Source: Shewanella cyperi
Lineage (GTDB): Bacteria; Pseudomonadota; Gammaproteobacteria; Enterobacterales; Shewanellaceae
Reading direction: 5' to 3'
NCBI RefSeq assembly: GCF_017354985.1
Contig: NZ_CP071501.1
Span: forward strand, 3,449,001-3,513,000
DNA length: 64,000 nt
Below the pieces are notes generated by a model. The model did not search any database. It had not been told where the DNA came from and was given only the letters and a program-made list of their open reading frames with translations. The stretch's first letter is position 1. The number at the start of each line of letters is the position of its first letter. The position numbers were made by a program, and so were the translations under genes. Positions 1 to 9,424 of the stretch are shown piece by piece.

Positions 1-1
1 C

Positions 2-250
2 CGTCTGGAAGGGATCTTTACCGACGGTGATCTCAGACGGGTGATAGACGCCCAGATTAATCTGAGACAAACCCGGATTGCCGAGGTCATGACCCGTAAC
101 TGCATCACCACCAGCGCAGACATTCTGGCGGCCCAGGCCCTGAAACAGATGGAAGACAAAAACATCAACGGCCTGATAGTGGTCGATGCCGACAAGCGTC
201 CCATAGGCGCCCTCAATATGCTGGATATGGTCAAGGCAGGGGTGATCTGA
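2..250 (+). CDS. kdsD: Arabinose-5-phosphate isomerase KdsD, C-terminal part (5' truncated by window edge)
   Basis: The reading frame is open from base 2 and ends at TGA 248-250, so only about 82 C-terminal residues are present. It begins within GIFTDGDLRR, the end of the first CBS domain typical of KdsD. A second CBS repeat follows (IAEVMTRNC to the GALNMLDMVKAG end). KdsD converts ribulose-5-phosphate to arabinose-5-phosphate, the first step of Kdo synthesis for LPS. The SIS catalytic domain lies off the window. The stop overlaps the kdsC start by one base (TGATG), which indicates translational coupling. Identity is supported by the CBS sequence and by kdsC being next. Confidence 0.9.
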   Translation, partial: RLEGIFTDGDLRRVIDAQINLRQTRIAEVMTRNCITTSADILAAQALKQMEDKNINGLIVVDADKRPIGALNMLDMVKAGVI

Positions 251-798
251 TGAGAGAAGCACTCTATGGCCCGGTATCAGAGGCCAACTGGCAGAAAGCC
301 GAACAGATAAAACTGCTGATCTGCGACGTAGACGGGGTATTCTCCGACGGTCGTATTTACCTGGGTAACCAGGGCGAAGAACTCAAGGCTTTCCACACCC
401 GCGACGGTTTTGGGGTCAAGGCCCTGCTCGGCGCAGGTATCCAGGTAGCGGTGATCACAGGCCGCAAGTCACAGATTGTTGAGAACCGCATGAAGGCGCT
501 CGGCATCAAGCACATCTATCAGGGCGTGGACAACAAGTTCGAACCCTATGAGGAGCTGCTGAAGCTCTACGGCGTTACCCCCGCACAGACAGCTTATATA
601 GGCGATGACATGGTGGACTTGCCCGTCATGCAGGCGGTTGGCCTGTCGGTTTGTGTTGCCGATGGTCATCCCTGGGTCAGACGCCATGCGGACCTGGTCA
701 CTTATCAGGGTGGTGGATTTGGCGCTCTGCGGGAGCTGGCCGATCTGCTGCTGATGGCTCAGGACAAGTTTGATAGCGCCCACGGGATGAGCGTATGA
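250..798 (+). CDS. kdsC: 3-deoxy-D-manno-octulosonate 8-phosphate phosphatase
   Basis: 182-residue cytoplasmic HAD-superfamily phosphatase that hydrolyses Kdo-8-phosphate to Kdo. HAD motif I is DVDGVFSDG near residues 26-34, with the nucleophile and acid/base aspartates. Motif II is the Thr of VITGRKS, motif III includes the Lys of DNKFEPY, and motif IV is GDDMVDLP. There is no cap domain, as usual for the tetrameric KdsC family, and the length is normal. The start ATG overlaps the kdsD stop and the 3' end overlaps lptC by 4 bases, so it sits in a tightly coupled kdsD-kdsC-lptCAB operon. Confidence 0.95.
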   Translation: MREALYGPVSEANWQKAEQIKLLICDVDGVFSDGRIYLGNQGEELKAFHTRDGFGVKALLGAGIQVAVITGRKSQIVENRMKALGIKHIYQGVDNKFEPYEELLKLYGVTPAQTAYIGDDMVDLPVMQAVGLSVCVADGHPWVRRHADLVTYQGGGFGALRELADLLLMAQDKFDSAHGMSV

Positions 799-1355
799 AC
801 CGGGTGACCCTGGCCATCATCGCCTTCTTCGGCACCGCGCTGCTGCTCTACTGGCAAGTGCAGTCGAAACAGAATGCGGGCGAAGGCAAGCAAACCTCAT
901 CCCAGCTGCTGCCGGACTTTGTCGCCACCGAACTGCGCAGTGTCGAGTACAATGACAAAGGCCAGGTCAGCAGCAAGGTGAGTGCCAGCTACATGGAGCA
1001 TTTCCAGGCCAGCAACATTACCGAATTCACCGAGCCCGTGTATCTGATCTATCCCAATGAAGGCGCGGCCCAATGGCGTCTGTCTGCCAGTCGCGGCAAG
1101 CTCAGCAAAAACAGCGGCAAGGTGGTACTGGAACAGGATGTGCAAATCCAGGCAATCAGCCAACAGGAACCGCTGCAAAATCTATCCACCAGCTATCTGG
1201 AGCTGGATTTGAACACTATGATAATGACTTCGAACAGGCCAATTTTGGTCTTCGGCAAAGGATTCAATGTCACCGGCCAGGGCCTGTATGCCGATCTCAA
1301 TGCCCAGGAAGTCAAACTGCTCAGTCAGGTAAAAGGAAGCTATGAACCCAAGTAA
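795..1355 (+). CDS. lptC: LPS export system protein LptC
   Basis: 186 residues. An N-terminal membrane anchor (about residues 5-22, LAIIAFFGTALLLYW) is followed by a periplasmic beta-jellyroll domain carrying the LptC signatures FVATELRSVEYND and LSASRGKLS. LptC is the bitopic inner-membrane subunit that passes LPS from LptB2FG to LptA. The ATG overlaps the kdsC stop and the 3' end overlaps lptA by 14 bases, so expression is coupled along the operon. Family identity rests on size, topology, motif pattern and position between kdsC and lptA. Confidence 0.92.
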   Translation: MNRVTLAIIAFFGTALLLYWQVQSKQNAGEGKQTSSQLLPDFVATELRSVEYNDKGQVSSKVSASYMEHFQASNITEFTEPVYLIYPNEGAAQWRLSASRGKLSKNSGKVVLEQDVQIQAISQQEPLQNLSTSYLELDLNTMIMTSNRPILVFGKGFNVTGQGLYADLNAQEVKLLSQVKGSYEPK

Positions 1356-1896
1356 AACCCTGCTGGCACTGGCACTGTGCCTGTGCAGCACCATGGCCAC
1401 AGCCAAAAACAACGACCTGCTGCAGGAATTGAAAATTGCTGCCGCCACCCAATTTGCCGACATCAAGAACAAGCGGGTGGTCTATGGTGGGCCGGTACTG
1501 CTGACCCAGGGCAGCCTGAAGATCACCGCTCAGGAACTCAGTGCCTATACCGATGAAGCCTCAGGACAAAGGGTATTGGTGGCCAAGGGCAAGCCCGCCA
1601 CCTACAGTCAGACCCTGGATGACGGCCGCCAGGCCAGCGCCAGTGCCAATGAGATCAGCTACAACATGGACAATCGCACCATGACGCTCACGGGCAATGC
1701 CAAAATTGAACAGGATGGCAGCCAGGTCAACGCCGACAAAATCATTTATGACATTGAAAAGCAGCAACTGAAGGCCGACAGCAGCCAAAAAGGCGATGAA
1801 CGGGTGATCACCATCATCAAGCCGGAAAACTATCAGGAACAGTTGGCTCCCAAGCCCGAAGAACAAGAGCAGGATAAGGAGCCGGTTCGCCAATGA
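1342..1896 (+). CDS. lptA: Periplasmic LPS transport protein LptA
   Basis: 184 residues with a signal peptide (about residues 1-21, hydrophobic [15 protein letters not shown], cleavage after TATA). The OstA/LptA domain follows ([20 protein letters not shown], then [20 protein letters not shown]). LptA oligomerises into the periplasmic beta-jellyroll bridge carrying LPS between LptC and LptDE. The charged Glu/Gln/Lys-rich tail (about residues 170-184) is variable in this family. The gene overlaps lptC upstream and lptB downstream (4 bases, ATGA). Confidence 0.93.
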   Translation: MNPSKTLLALALCLCSTMATAKNNDLLQELKIAAATQFADIKNKRVVYGGPVLLTQGSLKITAQELSAYTDEASGQRVLVAKGKPATYSQTLDDGRQASASANEISYNMDNRTMTLTGNAKIEQDGSQVNADKIIYDIEKQQLKADSSQKGDERVITIIKPENYQEQLAPKPEEQEQDKEPVRQ

Positions 1897-2624
1897 CGGA
1901 ACTGATCCTTAAGGCCAGCAATCTGGCCAAAAGCTACAAAAACCGCACCGTGGTCAAGGACGTCAGTCTCAGCGTGCGCACCGGCCAGGTGGTCGGTCTG
2001 CTGGGCCCCAATGGCGCCGGCAAAACCACCACCTTCTACATGGTGGTGGGGCTGGTGAAAAGTGACAAGGGCAGCATCCATATCAACGAAGATGACCTGA
2101 CCCTGGACCCCATGCATCTGAGGGCTCGCAAGGGCATAGGCTACCTGCCCCAGGAAGCAAGCATTTTCCGTAAGCTGTCCGTGCACGACAACATCATGGC
2201 GGTACTGCAAACCCGCAAGGATCTGGACCAGGATCAGCGTGAAGAGGAACTGGAGCAGCTGCTGGAAGAGTTCCACATCACCCATATCCGCGACAACATG
2301 GGCATGTCTTTGTCCGGTGGTGAGCGGCGCCGGGTCGAAATCGCCCGTGCTCTGGCCGCCAATCCGCGCTTTATTCTGCTCGATGAACCCTTCGCCGGTG
2401 TCGACCCCATTTCGGTCATAGACATCAAGAAAATAATTGAGCAGCTCAAGAGTCGCGGCCTCGGCATATTAATCACGGATCACAACGTCAGAGAAACCCT
2501 TGATGTCTGTGAAAAAGCCTACATAGTCAGCCATGGCAACCTCATCGCCGAAGGCACCCCTGCCGAGATTCTGGACAATCAGCAGGTGCGGGCGGTGTAC
2601 TTGGGTGAGCAATTCAGGCTATAG
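1893..2624 (+). CDS. lptB: LPS export ABC transporter ATP-binding protein LptB
   Basis: 243-residue cytoplasmic ATPase that powers LptFG-mediated extraction of LPS from the inner membrane. Walker A is GPNGAGKTT, the Q-loop is in YLPQEASIF, the ABC signature is [15 protein letters not shown], Walker B is [10 protein letters not shown] and the H-loop is in [21 protein letters not shown] is characteristic of LptB. It closes the kdsCD-lptCAB operon; a 113-base gap separates it from rpoN. Confidence 0.96.
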   Translation: MTELILKASNLAKSYKNRTVVKDVSLSVRTGQVVGLLGPNGAGKTTTFYMVVGLVKSDKGSIHINEDDLTLDPMHLRARKGIGYLPQEASIFRKLSVHDNIMAVLQTRKDLDQDQREEELEQLLEEFHITHIRDNMGMSLSGGERRRVEIARALAANPRFILLDEPFAGVDPISVIDIKKIIEQLKSRGLGILITDHNVRETLDVCEKAYIVSHGNLIAEGTPAEILDNQQVRAVYLGEQFRL

Positions 2625-2737
2625 TTAAATTTAGCCTGATCTCTATCTCATTAAGGAAGAGTGCAACTGGCCAGCAGTTCACAAAACTGATAGAAAACAG
2701 CTTTCTGATAACAATAACAGTCAAGGATCCGCAGTAG

Positions 2738-4219
2738 ATGAAAGCGTCACTCCAGCTCAAGCTGGGCCAACAACTGACCATGACGCCGCAATTGCAACAG
2801 GCCATCAGGCTGTTGCAACTTTCTTCACTTGAACTGCAACAGGAAATTCAACAAGCGCTGGATTCCAACCCTTTGTTGGAGCTGGACGATGACCAATTCG
2901 ACAGCCAGGAGCGCAGCGATTCAGATCACAGGGAGCAGGACGACTTCTCCGAGCCCGTCACGGCCAGCAGTAACGATGACAGCTCCACCCTGGAAACCTC
3001 CGACGCCCTGACCCAGCAGTCCATGCCCGATGAATTGCCCATGGATACCACCTGGGACGAAGTGTTCACCGCCGCCCCTGCTTCCGGCAGCGGCTCCATG
3101 ATGCGCGATGATGATATGCCCTTCCAGGGAGAGACCAGCGACGGGCTTTATGAACACCTGGAATGGCAAAAGAACCTCACCCCTTTCTCAGACACCGACA
3201 TGGCCATAGCCACCGCCATCATAGACGCCATAGATGAACGCGGTTACCTGACCCAGACCACGGAAGACATACTCGAAGCCATGGGCGACGATGAAGTGGA
3301 GCTGGACGAAGTGGAAGCCGTGCTCAAGCGCATCCAGCACTTCGACCCCATAGGGGTGGCCGCAAGGGACCTCAGTGAATGCCTGCTGATCCAGCTGGCC
3401 CACTTTGCCGCCGATACGCCACACCTGGAAAACGCCAAACTGCTGATCCGCGACCATCTGGATCTGATTGCCGCCAGGGACTTCCGCACCCTGATGCGCA
3501 AAACCCGTCTGAAGGAAGATGAGCTGCGTGAAGCCATAGTGCTGATCCAGAGCCTCAATCCCCGTCCGGGTGAACAGGTCACGTCCGGCAAGGACGAGTA
3601 CGTTATCCCCGACGTCTCTGTGAGCAAGAAAAATGGCCGCTGGGTGGTGGAACTCAATCCCGATTGCATGCCCAAGCTCAACGTCAATCAGCATTACGCC
3701 GCCATGGCCCGCACCAGTCGCAGTCAGGCTGACAGCCAGTTTATCCGTGGCCATTTGCAGGAAGCCAAGTGGTTTATCAAGAGCCTGGAGAGCCGCAACG
3801 ACACCCTGCTCAAGGTGGCCAATTGCATAGTGCAGTTCCAGCAAGGTTTCTTTGAGTACGGTGAAGAAGCCATGAAGCCCATGGTGCTGAACGACATAGC
3901 CGAAGCGGTGGAAATGCATGAGTCCACCATTTCCAGGGTGACCACCCAAAAGTACATGCATACCCCGCGGGGTATTTTCGAATTGAAGTATTTCTTCTCC
4001 AGCCATGTCAGTACGGAAGACGGTGGAGAATGCTCGTCTACGGCCATCCGCGCCTTTATCAAGAAACTGGTGGCTGCAGAAAATCAGAAGAAACCATTGA
4101 GCGACAGCAAAATGGCGGAACTTCTGGCGGAACAGGGAATCAACGTTGCTAGACGTACCATTGCAAAGTACCGTGAAGCAATGCTGATCCCGCCGTCAAA
4201 CCAGCGTAAAAGCTTATAA
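2738..4219 (+). CDS. rpoN: RNA polymerase sigma-54 factor RpoN
   Basis: 493 residues. The Gln/Leu-rich activator-contact region I is at residues 1-50 ([20 protein letters not shown]), followed by an acidic linker (about 50-115). The core-binding domain comes next, and near the C-terminus is the RpoN box [10 protein letters not shown], which reads the -24 promoter element. Sigma-54 directs transcription that depends on AAA+ activators (nitrogen, motility, PTS-linked functions). An AAGGATCC ribosome-binding site lies before the ATG. Downstream hpf-ptsN-rapZ-ptsO is the usual companion cluster. Confidence 0.97.
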   Translation: MKASLQLKLGQQLTMTPQLQQAIRLLQLSSLELQQEIQQALDSNPLLELDDDQFDSQERSDSDHREQDDFSEPVTASSNDDSSTLETSDALTQQSMPDELPMDTTWDEVFTAAPASGSGSMMRDDDMPFQGETSDGLYEHLEWQKNLTPFSDTDMAIATAIIDAIDERGYLTQTTEDILEAMGDDEVELDEVEAVLKRIQHFDPIGVAARDLSECLLIQLAHFAADTPHLENAKLLIRDHLDLIAARDFRTLMRKTRLKEDELREAIVLIQSLNPRPGEQVTSGKDEYVIPDVSVSKKNGRWVVELNPDCMPKLNVNQHYAAMARTSRSQADSQFIRGHLQEAKWFIKSLESRNDTLLKVANCIVQFQQGFFEYGEEAMKPMVLNDIAEAVEMHESTISRVTTQKYMHTPRGIFELKYFFSSHVSTEDGGECSSTAIRAFIKKLVAAENQKKPLSDSKMAELLAEQGINVARRTIAKYREAMLIPPSNQRKSL

Positions 4220-4248
4220 CTCACTGTAAAAACTGGAGGAAAGTGTCT

Positions 4249-4536
4249 ATGCAAATCAATCTGACTGGGCACCATATCGAAATTACAGATTCACTGCGTA
4301 ACTATGTAGAGAGCAAATTTACCAAGCTTGAACGCCACTTCGAACAGATCAATAATGTGCACGTTGTGCTCAATGTTCAAAAAATGCAGCAGATTGCAGA
4401 AGCCAAGCTGCACCTCAATGGTGGTGAAGTGTTTGCCACGTCTGAGCATGAAGACATGTACGCCGCCATCGACGCTCTGATTGATAAATTGGATCGTCAG
4501 GTCATCAAACACAAAGAGAAACTGACTAAGCACTAA
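4249..4536 (+). CDS. hpf: Ribosome hibernation promoting factor (short HPF / YhbH type)
   Basis: 95 residues from ATG 4249. This start is preferred over GTG 4243 because GGAGGA at 4235-4240 is spaced 8 bases from it and MQINLTGHHIEITDSLRNYV is the family N-terminus. It belongs to the RaiA/HPF ribosome-binding fold and stabilises 100S ribosome dimers in stationary phase. The length matches the short HPF class with no C-terminal dimerisation domain. It lies 29 bases after rpoN and 3 bases before ptsN. Confidence 0.95.
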   Translation: MQINLTGHHIEITDSLRNYVESKFTKLERHFEQINNVHVVLNVQKMQQIAEAKLHLNGGEVFATSEHEDMYAAIDALIDKLDRQVIKHKEKLTKH

Positions 4537-4539
4537 AAG

Positions 4540-4983
4540 ATGGAACTGAGTACCATCCTGAGGCCGGAGTGCACCACCTGTGCCACTCCGGGCAGTAAGA
4601 AAAAGGTACTGGAACTGATCAGCGATATCGCCAGCGCCCAGTACCCCACCCTCTCTTCTCAAGAGATCTTCGAAAGCCTATTGGCCCGAGAAAAAATGGG
4701 AAGCACAGGCATAGGCAATGGTATTGCCATCCCCCATGGCCGCTTGAACAGCATAGAGACCCCGATCGCCGTGCTGGTCAAATGTGAAGAGGCCATCAGT
4801 TTTGACGCCATAGACAAACAGCCGGTTGACATACTGTTTGCCCTACTGGTGCCATCGGACCAATGCCAGCAGCACCTGAGCACACTCGCCGCCATGGCAG
4901 AAAAGCTCAACGACAAGCAAATCCTCAAGCAACTGCGCAAAAGCCAGGATGACGCTGAACTCTATCAGGTGATCACCGGATGA
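4540..4983 (+). CDS. ptsN: PTS IIA-like nitrogen regulatory protein PtsN (EIIA-Ntr)
   Basis: 147-residue cytoplasmic phosphocarrier. The phosphorylatable His lies in GIAIPHGRL, near residue 66, preceded by the family segment [15 protein letters not shown]. It accepts phosphate from NPr (the ptsO product in this cluster) and regulates potassium transport and nitrogen/carbon balance. The stop overlaps the rapZ start by 4 bases. EIIA-Ntr is normally encoded beside rpoN, as here. Confidence 0.95.
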   Translation: MELSTILRPECTTCATPGSKKKVLELISDIASAQYPTLSSQEIFESLLAREKMGSTGIGNGIAIPHGRLNSIETPIAVLVKCEEAISFDAIDKQPVDILFALLVPSDQCQQHLSTLAAMAEKLNDKQILKQLRKSQDDAELYQVITG

Positions 4984-5834
4984 AACTGGTCATAGTCTCA
5001 GGTCGATCGGGCTCGGGCAAAACCGTTGCCCTGAGGGTCTTGGAAGACCTGGGCTATTACTGCGTCGACAACCTGCCACTGCCACTGATTGGGCCCTTGC
5101 TGGCGCAACTGAAAAGCAGCAATGAACTGGTGGCCATCAGCGTCGATGTCCGCAACCTGCCGGAACAGCACAAGGTGTTGGAACAACAGTTGGCCGCCCT
5201 GCCTGCAGGCACGGAGCTGATCAGCCTGTTTCTCAATGCCAGCGACAAGGTGCTGCTCAAGCGCTACAGCGAAACCCGCAGACTGCACCCCCTGTCCAAA
5301 AGCAAGATGTCCCTGGCGGATGCCATCAAACTCGAGGGCAAGCTGCTTGAACCCCTGTCACAATTGATGGATCACTACATAGACACCTCCAAACTCAATG
5401 TCTATGAACTCAGTGACCAGGTGCGTGAAATCCTCCTCGGCCGCAGCGAGAAGGAGCTGGTGATCATTTTTGAGTCCTTTGGCTTCAAACACGGTATGCC
5501 GGCGGAAGCCGACTTTATGTTCGATGCCCGGTTTCTGCCCAACCCCCATTGGGAGCCACAGCTGAGACCCCTGACAGGCCTCGATGAGCCGGTACAACAG
5601 TTCTTGGAACGCCAGGTACTGGTGAACAAATTTATCTGGCAGATAGAGAACCTGCTGGAAACCTGGTTGCCCCATCTGGAGCGCAACAACCGCAGTTACC
5701 TCACCATAGCCATAGGCTGTACCGGCGGTCAGCACCGCTCGGTATATGTCGCAGAACAATTGGCCAAACGCTTCAGCAACACCAAACACAAGGTCGAGGC
5801 ACGCCACAGGGAGCTTAATCTTGCCAAGACTTGA
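4980..5834 (+). CDS. rapZ: RNase adapter protein RapZ (YvcJ family nucleotide-binding protein)
   Basis: 284 residues. The N-terminal P-loop is GRSGSGKT (residues 7-14), with a Walker-B-like region around VAISVDVRN. The C-terminal RNA/metabolite-binding domain carries [10 protein letters not shown] and ends ARHRELNL. In Escherichia coli RapZ delivers the sRNA GlmZ to RNase E and so tunes glucosamine-6-phosphate synthesis. Whether the GlmY/GlmZ RNAs exist here cannot be told from this window. It overlaps ptsN upstream and ptsO by 14 bases downstream. Confidence 0.94.
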   Translation: MKLVIVSGRSGSGKTVALRVLEDLGYYCVDNLPLPLIGPLLAQLKSSNELVAISVDVRNLPEQHKVLEQQLAALPAGTELISLFLNASDKVLLKRYSETRRLHPLSKSKMSLADAIKLEGKLLEPLSQLMDHYIDTSKLNVYELSDQVREILLGRSEKELVIIFESFGFKHGMPAEADFMFDARFLPNPHWEPQLRPLTGLDEPVQQFLERQVLVNKFIWQIENLLETWLPHLERNNRSYLTIAIGCTGGQHRSVYVAEQLAKRFSNTKHKVEARHRELNLAKT

Positions 5835-6096
5835 ACGTGATATCACCATAGTCAATAAACTGGGCCTGCACGCCCGCGCCGCCACCAAAATGGCGATACT
5901 GGCCTCCGAATTCAAGGCCAGCGTGACCCTGATCCAAGGCGACAAACAGGCACCGGCGTCCAGTGTGTTGGGACTGCTGATGCTGGAATCCGGCATGGGC
6001 AAAACCATGCGCATAGTGGCCGAAGGTGATGATGCCGAGCAGGCCATGGACGCCCTGTGCAACCTGGTCAAGGCCCGCTTCGACGAAGACTGCTGA
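5821..6096 (+). CDS. ptsO: Phosphocarrier protein NPr (nitrogen PTS HPr)
   Basis: 91 residues starting at TTG 5821, inside the end of rapZ. The TTG is chosen because AGGGAG at 5808-5813 is well spaced and translation gives (M)[20 protein letters not shown], the NPr N-terminus. An ATG further upstream would extend backwards through rapZ with no family similarity. The active-site His is in [10 protein letters not shown] (about residue 16) and the regulatory-serine region is [10 protein letters not shown]. It hands phosphate from PtsP (EI-Ntr) to PtsN. Confidence 0.93.
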   Translation: MPRLERDITIVNKLGLHARAATKMAILASEFKASVTLIQGDKQAPASSVLGLLMLESGMGKTMRIVAEGDDAEQAMDALCNLVKARFDEDC

Positions 6097-6195
6097 GTCA
6101 GCTCACTCACTGCGGCATTAGACCGCAACGCTTCCCCTCCTGCTGTATCAATAAATTTGTTACCATAAGCCCTTCTATTCTTGGGGGAAGATGCC

Positions 6196-7560
6196 ATGGC
6201 GGTAGAACTGCTGGACAATGAACAAACGGAACTCAGGCTCAGCCAGCTCAACCAGGCACTGGGCAGCGGTATGTTTGTCCATGTGCGGCAGATGTTGCTC
6301 AATATGGCCGCCTCCGACATAGCCCTGGTACTGGAATCCTCGCCGCCGCGCACCCGCCAGATATTGTGGCAACTGATAGATCAGGAACAAACCGGCGAAG
6401 TGTTGGAAGAATTGGGGGAAGAGCTGAAAGATCAGCTGATCCGCCAAATGAGCCCCGAACGCCTGGCCCGGGCCGCCGCCGGTCTGGATACCGACGATCT
6501 GGCCTACATACTGCGCAGCCTACCGGATAGCCTCTACAAGCAAGTGCTGCAATCCATGGGCAGCCAGGATCGCAGCCGGGCCGAGCAGGCCCTGGCCTAT
6601 CCGGAAGAGAGCGCCGGCGGCCTGATGAACACCGACACTGTCACCATCAGACCCGATGTGAATCTGGACGTGATCCTGCGCTACCTGAGGCAGCGCGGCA
6701 GCCTGCCGGAGGCCACAGATACCCTGTATGTGGTCGACAGGCGCGACATACTGCTCGGCGGCGTCAATATCGCCACCCTGCTGACCCGGGATCCCAGCAC
6801 CCCGGTACGGGAACTGATGGATGCGGATCTGGAGGCGATTCCCGTCACCATGACCGATTCCGAGGTGGCGCAGCTGTTTGAACGCCACGACTGGCTATCG
6901 GCGCCGGTCATAGATCAGGACGGCCGCCTGCTGGGGCGGATCACCATTGATGATGTGGTGGACGTGATCCGCGAAGATGCCGATCACACCATGATGGGCA
7001 TGGCCGGTATGGACGAGGACGAAGATACCTTCGGCCCCGTACTTAGAAGCACCCTGCGCCGCTCCATGTGGCTGACCATCAACCTGTTCGCGGCCCTGCT
7101 GGCGGCCTCGGTCAGCAACCTGTTTGAAAACACCCTGGAGCAATTTGCCACCATAGCCATTCTGATGACCATAGTGCCAAGCATGGGTGGTGTGGCCGGC
7201 AATCAAACCCTGGCGCTGGTGATCCGCGGTATCGCCCTGGGCCACATAGGCCAGAGCAACTCCCGCTGGCTGCTAGGCAAGGAACTGGCCATTGGATTTC
7301 TCAACGGTTTGCTGTGGTCAAGCCTGGTGTGCTTGGCCATCTGGGTCTGGAAGGGCGAATGGCAGCTGGGGGCCCTGATTGGCGGCGCCATGTTAATCAA
7401 TATGACGGTTGCCGGTCTGGCGGGGGCCGCCATTCCCTTGCTACTGAAGAAGCTCAAGGTGGATCCGGCACTGGCCGGCGGCATGCTGTTGACCACAGTG
7501 ACCGACGTCATCGGCCTGTTTGCCTTTCTGGGACTGGCGACCCTGTTCCTACTGCACTGA
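6196..7560 (+). CDS. mgtE: Magnesium transporter MgtE
   Basis: 454 residues. The in-frame ATG 6196 is preferred to TTG 6181 because GGGGGAAG (6183-6190) is then a correctly spaced ribosome-binding site. The order is the MgtE N-terminal superhelical domain (about 1-130), paired CBS domains that sense Mg2+ (about 135-255, ending RITIDDVVDVI), then a five-helix transmembrane pore (about 275-454). The pore has the MgtE signatures IVPSMGGVAGNQTLAL and LTTVTDVIGLF. It is a Mg2+-gated channel in the inner membrane. The gene has its own short leader after ptsO. Confidence 0.95.
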   Translation: MAVELLDNEQTELRLSQLNQALGSGMFVHVRQMLLNMAASDIALVLESSPPRTRQILWQLIDQEQTGEVLEELGEELKDQLIRQMSPERLARAAAGLDTDDLAYILRSLPDSLYKQVLQSMGSQDRSRAEQALAYPEESAGGLMNTDTVTIRPDVNLDVILRYLRQRGSLPEATDTLYVVDRRDILLGGVNIATLLTRDPSTPVRELMDADLEAIPVTMTDSEVAQLFERHDWLSAPVIDQDGRLLGRITIDDVVDVIREDADHTMMGMAGMDEDEDTFGPVLRSTLRRSMWLTINLFAALLAASVSNLFENTLEQFATIAILMTIVPSMGGVAGNQTLALVIRGIALGHIGQSNSRWLLGKELAIGFLNGLLWSSLVCLAIWVWKGEWQLGALIGGAMLINMTVAGLAGAAIPLLLKKLKVDPALAGGMLLTTVTDVIGLFAFLGLATLFLLH

Positions 7561-7568
7561 TTAAGCAA

Positions 7569-7946
7569 TCAGCCCCAGCGCACCGAGGGCATGGACTCGG
7601 CAGACAGCACGGAAACACATTCCTTGCGGGTCACAATCAGAAATTCATTGAGCGCCTTGCCACCGCTGGCCATAAAGCCGCCGCGGTTGGACTCGAGCGC
7701 AAACCAACCGCCGTCCGACAGCTGATACAGCCAGCCATTTGACAGGCTGAACTCGGCCCAAAACTCCAACAGGTCGCCTTCGTTAAGCATCCGCAGTCCC
7801 TGAATGGAGTGAAAGCAGACTTCCACCAGGCGATTTTCCACCTTCAGGCACAGGGACAGGCCATCCAGATCATAATGCAGTGATTGCAGGTACACCTCAT
7901 CACCGAGGCACTCGACGGCAATAGGCAGGCCTTTGGGATCACTCAT
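7569..7946 (-). CDS. Conserved-looking hypothetical protein, function unknown
   Basis: 125 residues, convergent with mgtE. There is no signal peptide and no transmembrane segment. It is rich in beta-prone, aromatic and acidic residues (LLEFWAEFSLSNGWLYQLSDGGWFAL), which suggests a small all-beta cytoplasmic domain. I recognise no family. The two stop codons lie within a small inverted repeat (CTGATT 7557-7562 / AATCAG 7567-7572). The clean ORF with typical local codon use and an upstream leader supports a real gene. Confidence 0.7.
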   Translation of the reverse strand: MSDPKGLPIAVECLGDEVYLQSLHYDLDGLSLCLKVENRLVEVCFHSIQGLRMLNEGDLLEFWAEFSLSNGWLYQLSDGGWFALESNRGGFMASGGKALNEFLIVTRKECVSVLSAESMPSVRWG

Positions 7947-8111
7947 GCCACCCTCATTTGATTTTTACAGCAGGTCGTTCCATTAAAAAATGAATCTGAA
8001 CTTCAGGCAAGCTTTATCCGACTGATAAACAGGACGAAATTGTGCCAAGGATTGTTGACGGGGAAAAAACAGCGCCGCCGGATGGCAGCGCCTTGGATTC
8101 GCTTGCGGGCC

Positions 8112-8183
8112 CTGGGCCCGTCCGGCGCTTATTGCAGTGGCGAGAGAATGATTTCCACCCGGCGGTTCTGGGCCCGTCCGGCG
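8112..8183. repeat. 16-bp direct repeat, one copy inside and one just past the OmpA-lipoprotein stop
   Basis: CTGGGCCCGTCCGGCG occurs exactly at 8112-8127 and 8168-8183. The second copy is coding sequence of the OmpA-like lipoprotein (its AGRAQ residues). The first lies immediately downstream of that gene's stop codon, and with the adjoining GGGCCC it forms a GC-rich hairpin that could act as a terminator. It therefore looks like a partial duplication of the gene's 3' end. Confidence 0.8.
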
Positions 8184-8788
8184 GCATCGGCGTTGGATGC
8201 TATGGGTTCCATCTCGCCTTTACCCTCGGTCGCAACACGTTTGGCGGGCAGGCCCTTGGCCAACAGGTAATTGCCCACTTCACTGGCGCGCACCTGGGAC
8301 AGACGCAGGTTGTAACTGTCGCTGCCGCTGCTGTCGGTATGACCTTCCACATTGAGCAGGGTCTTGTCGTACTCCTTGGCCACCAGCACCACTGAATCCA
8401 ACACCCGCTTGGCGCCCGGGTTCAGTTCGGTTTTGTTGACTTCGAAGGTCACTTCATTGGGCATGTTCAGCACTATGTTATCGCCTTCACGGGTCACGCT
8501 GACACCGGTGGACTTGAGCTGTTCACGCAGTTTGGCTTCCTGCACATCCATGTAATAACCGATACCACCACCCACTGCGGCGCCGGAGGCTGCGCCTATC
8601 AGGGCACCCTTGCCGCGATCTTTCTTGCTGGAAGATGCCACACCCACTGCAGCACCGGCGATGGCACCTATGATGGCGCCACTGGTGGCCTTGGAAGTTT
8701 GTTCTTCATTGGTATAGGGATTGACCGTGGTACAGGCGGAAACGCCGACGCTCAGCGCCAGCGCAGCGCAAATAGCTTTAATTTTCAT
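8129..8788 (-). CDS. OmpA-family lipoprotein with glycine-zipper domain (YiaD/Pal-like)
   Basis: 219 residues. A lipoprotein signal peptide has lipobox VSAC (Cys near residue 19). Next is a glycine-zipper segment (about 37-80, alternating Gly/Ala: IIGAIAGAAVGVA, GALIGAASGAAVGGGIGYY). A C-terminal OmpA peptidoglycan-binding domain follows (about 110-219) with NVEGHTDSSG and the closing NRRVEI. It is predicted to sit in the outer membrane and tether it to peptidoglycan, as for E. coli YiaD. It is a single gene with a canonical start. Confidence 0.9.
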   Translation of the reverse strand: MKIKAICAALALSVGVSACTTVNPYTNEEQTSKATSGAIIGAIAGAAVGVASSSKKDRGKGALIGAASGAAVGGGIGYYMDVQEAKLREQLKSTGVSVTREGDNIVLNMPNEVTFEVNKTELNPGAKRVLDSVVLVAKEYDKTLLNVEGHTDSSGSDSYNLRLSQVRASEVGNYLLAKGLPAKRVATEGKGEMEPIASNADAAGRAQNRRVEIILSPLQ

Positions 8789-8951
8789 GCTTCACCTCAT
8801 ATTAGTGTTTCCGCCAGTATAGTGACCTGAGGCAATCTGGCAATGGCAGAAATGGCAAGCGGCGAGGGAGTAAACAGCTGTCCAGGCACTAAATCGGGGC
8901 ATTGTGCACCATGAGGATCTCAGCCCTGACAAGCCACCATTCACACAGCAC

Positions 8952-8970
8952 TAATATCATATTGATATTA
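8952..8970. promoter_or_regulatory. Perfect AT-rich palindrome, possible operator
   Basis: TAATATCA (8952-8959) and TGATATTA (8963-8970) form a perfect 8+8 inverted repeat with a 3-base centre, in the AT-rich divergent region between the OmpA lipoprotein and the two small genes starting at 9051. The size and symmetry suit a dimeric repressor site, but no regulator can be assigned. A Fur-like site is conceivable but the match to the Fur consensus is weak. Confidence 0.4.
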
Positions 8971-9050
8971 TTCAATAAAAATAAAAGCTCTAATCTGGCA
9001 CGCTTTTGTCATGGCTGACTGCGGCGAAGTTAGCAACCAAGGAGTGACCC

Positions 9051-9167
9051 ATGAATCAACTGCAACGACTGATAACCCTGTGCCATTGCGAGTGGCTCTA
9101 TCTCAGCCGGGTGGGATGCAGCCAATGGGAGCTGGATCCGGTACTGGATGCCATAAGGGAGGGCTGA
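9051..9167 (+). CDS. Small 38-residue protein, function unknown
   Basis: ATG 9051 is preceded by GGAG at 9041-9044. The 38-residue product contains three cysteines and CHCEWLYLSRVG, with an acidic C-terminus (ELDPVLDAIREG), and no signal peptide. It ends 3 bases before the next ATG, which implies a two-gene transcript. The good ribosome-binding site and tight spacing support translation. The family is not recognised. Confidence 0.5.
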   Translation: MNQLQRLITLCHCEWLYLSRVGCSQWELDPVLDAIREG

Positions 9168-9170
9168 GAC

Positions 9171-9407
9171 ATGAATCTCGATCAGGATAATCTCAAACTC
9201 CTGCTGATAGCCGAGGTCAAGGCCCGGGGTCGCCTGCTGTCGGATGTGGCCAAGGAATATGGCATTTCCAGCAAAACCCTTTACCAATGGGTGCGCCAGA
9301 GCGAGCAGCAGCCCTGGCAAAGAGAACAGGCTCTGCACAGTGAAATTGCCCTGCTGCAGCGGCGGATCCGCGCCCTCAGTCAGGAACTGGACGTCCGTCC
9401 GGCGTGA
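9171..9407 (+). CDS. Small transposase-type helix-turn-helix protein
   Basis: 78 residues. A helix-turn-helix (about 20-42: LLSDVAKEYGISSKTLYQWV) like the OrfA HTH of IS3-type transposases is followed by a short Leu/Arg/Glu helix (about 52-72: ALHSEIALLQRRIRALSQEL) resembling OrfA's leucine zipper. No OrfB or terminal repeats lie nearby and the gene is followed by its own terminator. It is therefore probably a stand-alone DNA-binding protein, perhaps domesticated from an insertion sequence, rather than part of a live element. It is co-transcribed with the 38-residue gene. Confidence 0.7.
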   Translation: MNLDQDNLKLLLIAEVKARGRLLSDVAKEYGISSKTLYQWVRQSEQQPWQREQALHSEIALLQRRIRALSQELDVRPA

Positions 9408-9424
9408 CGGGTTTGTTCATATAG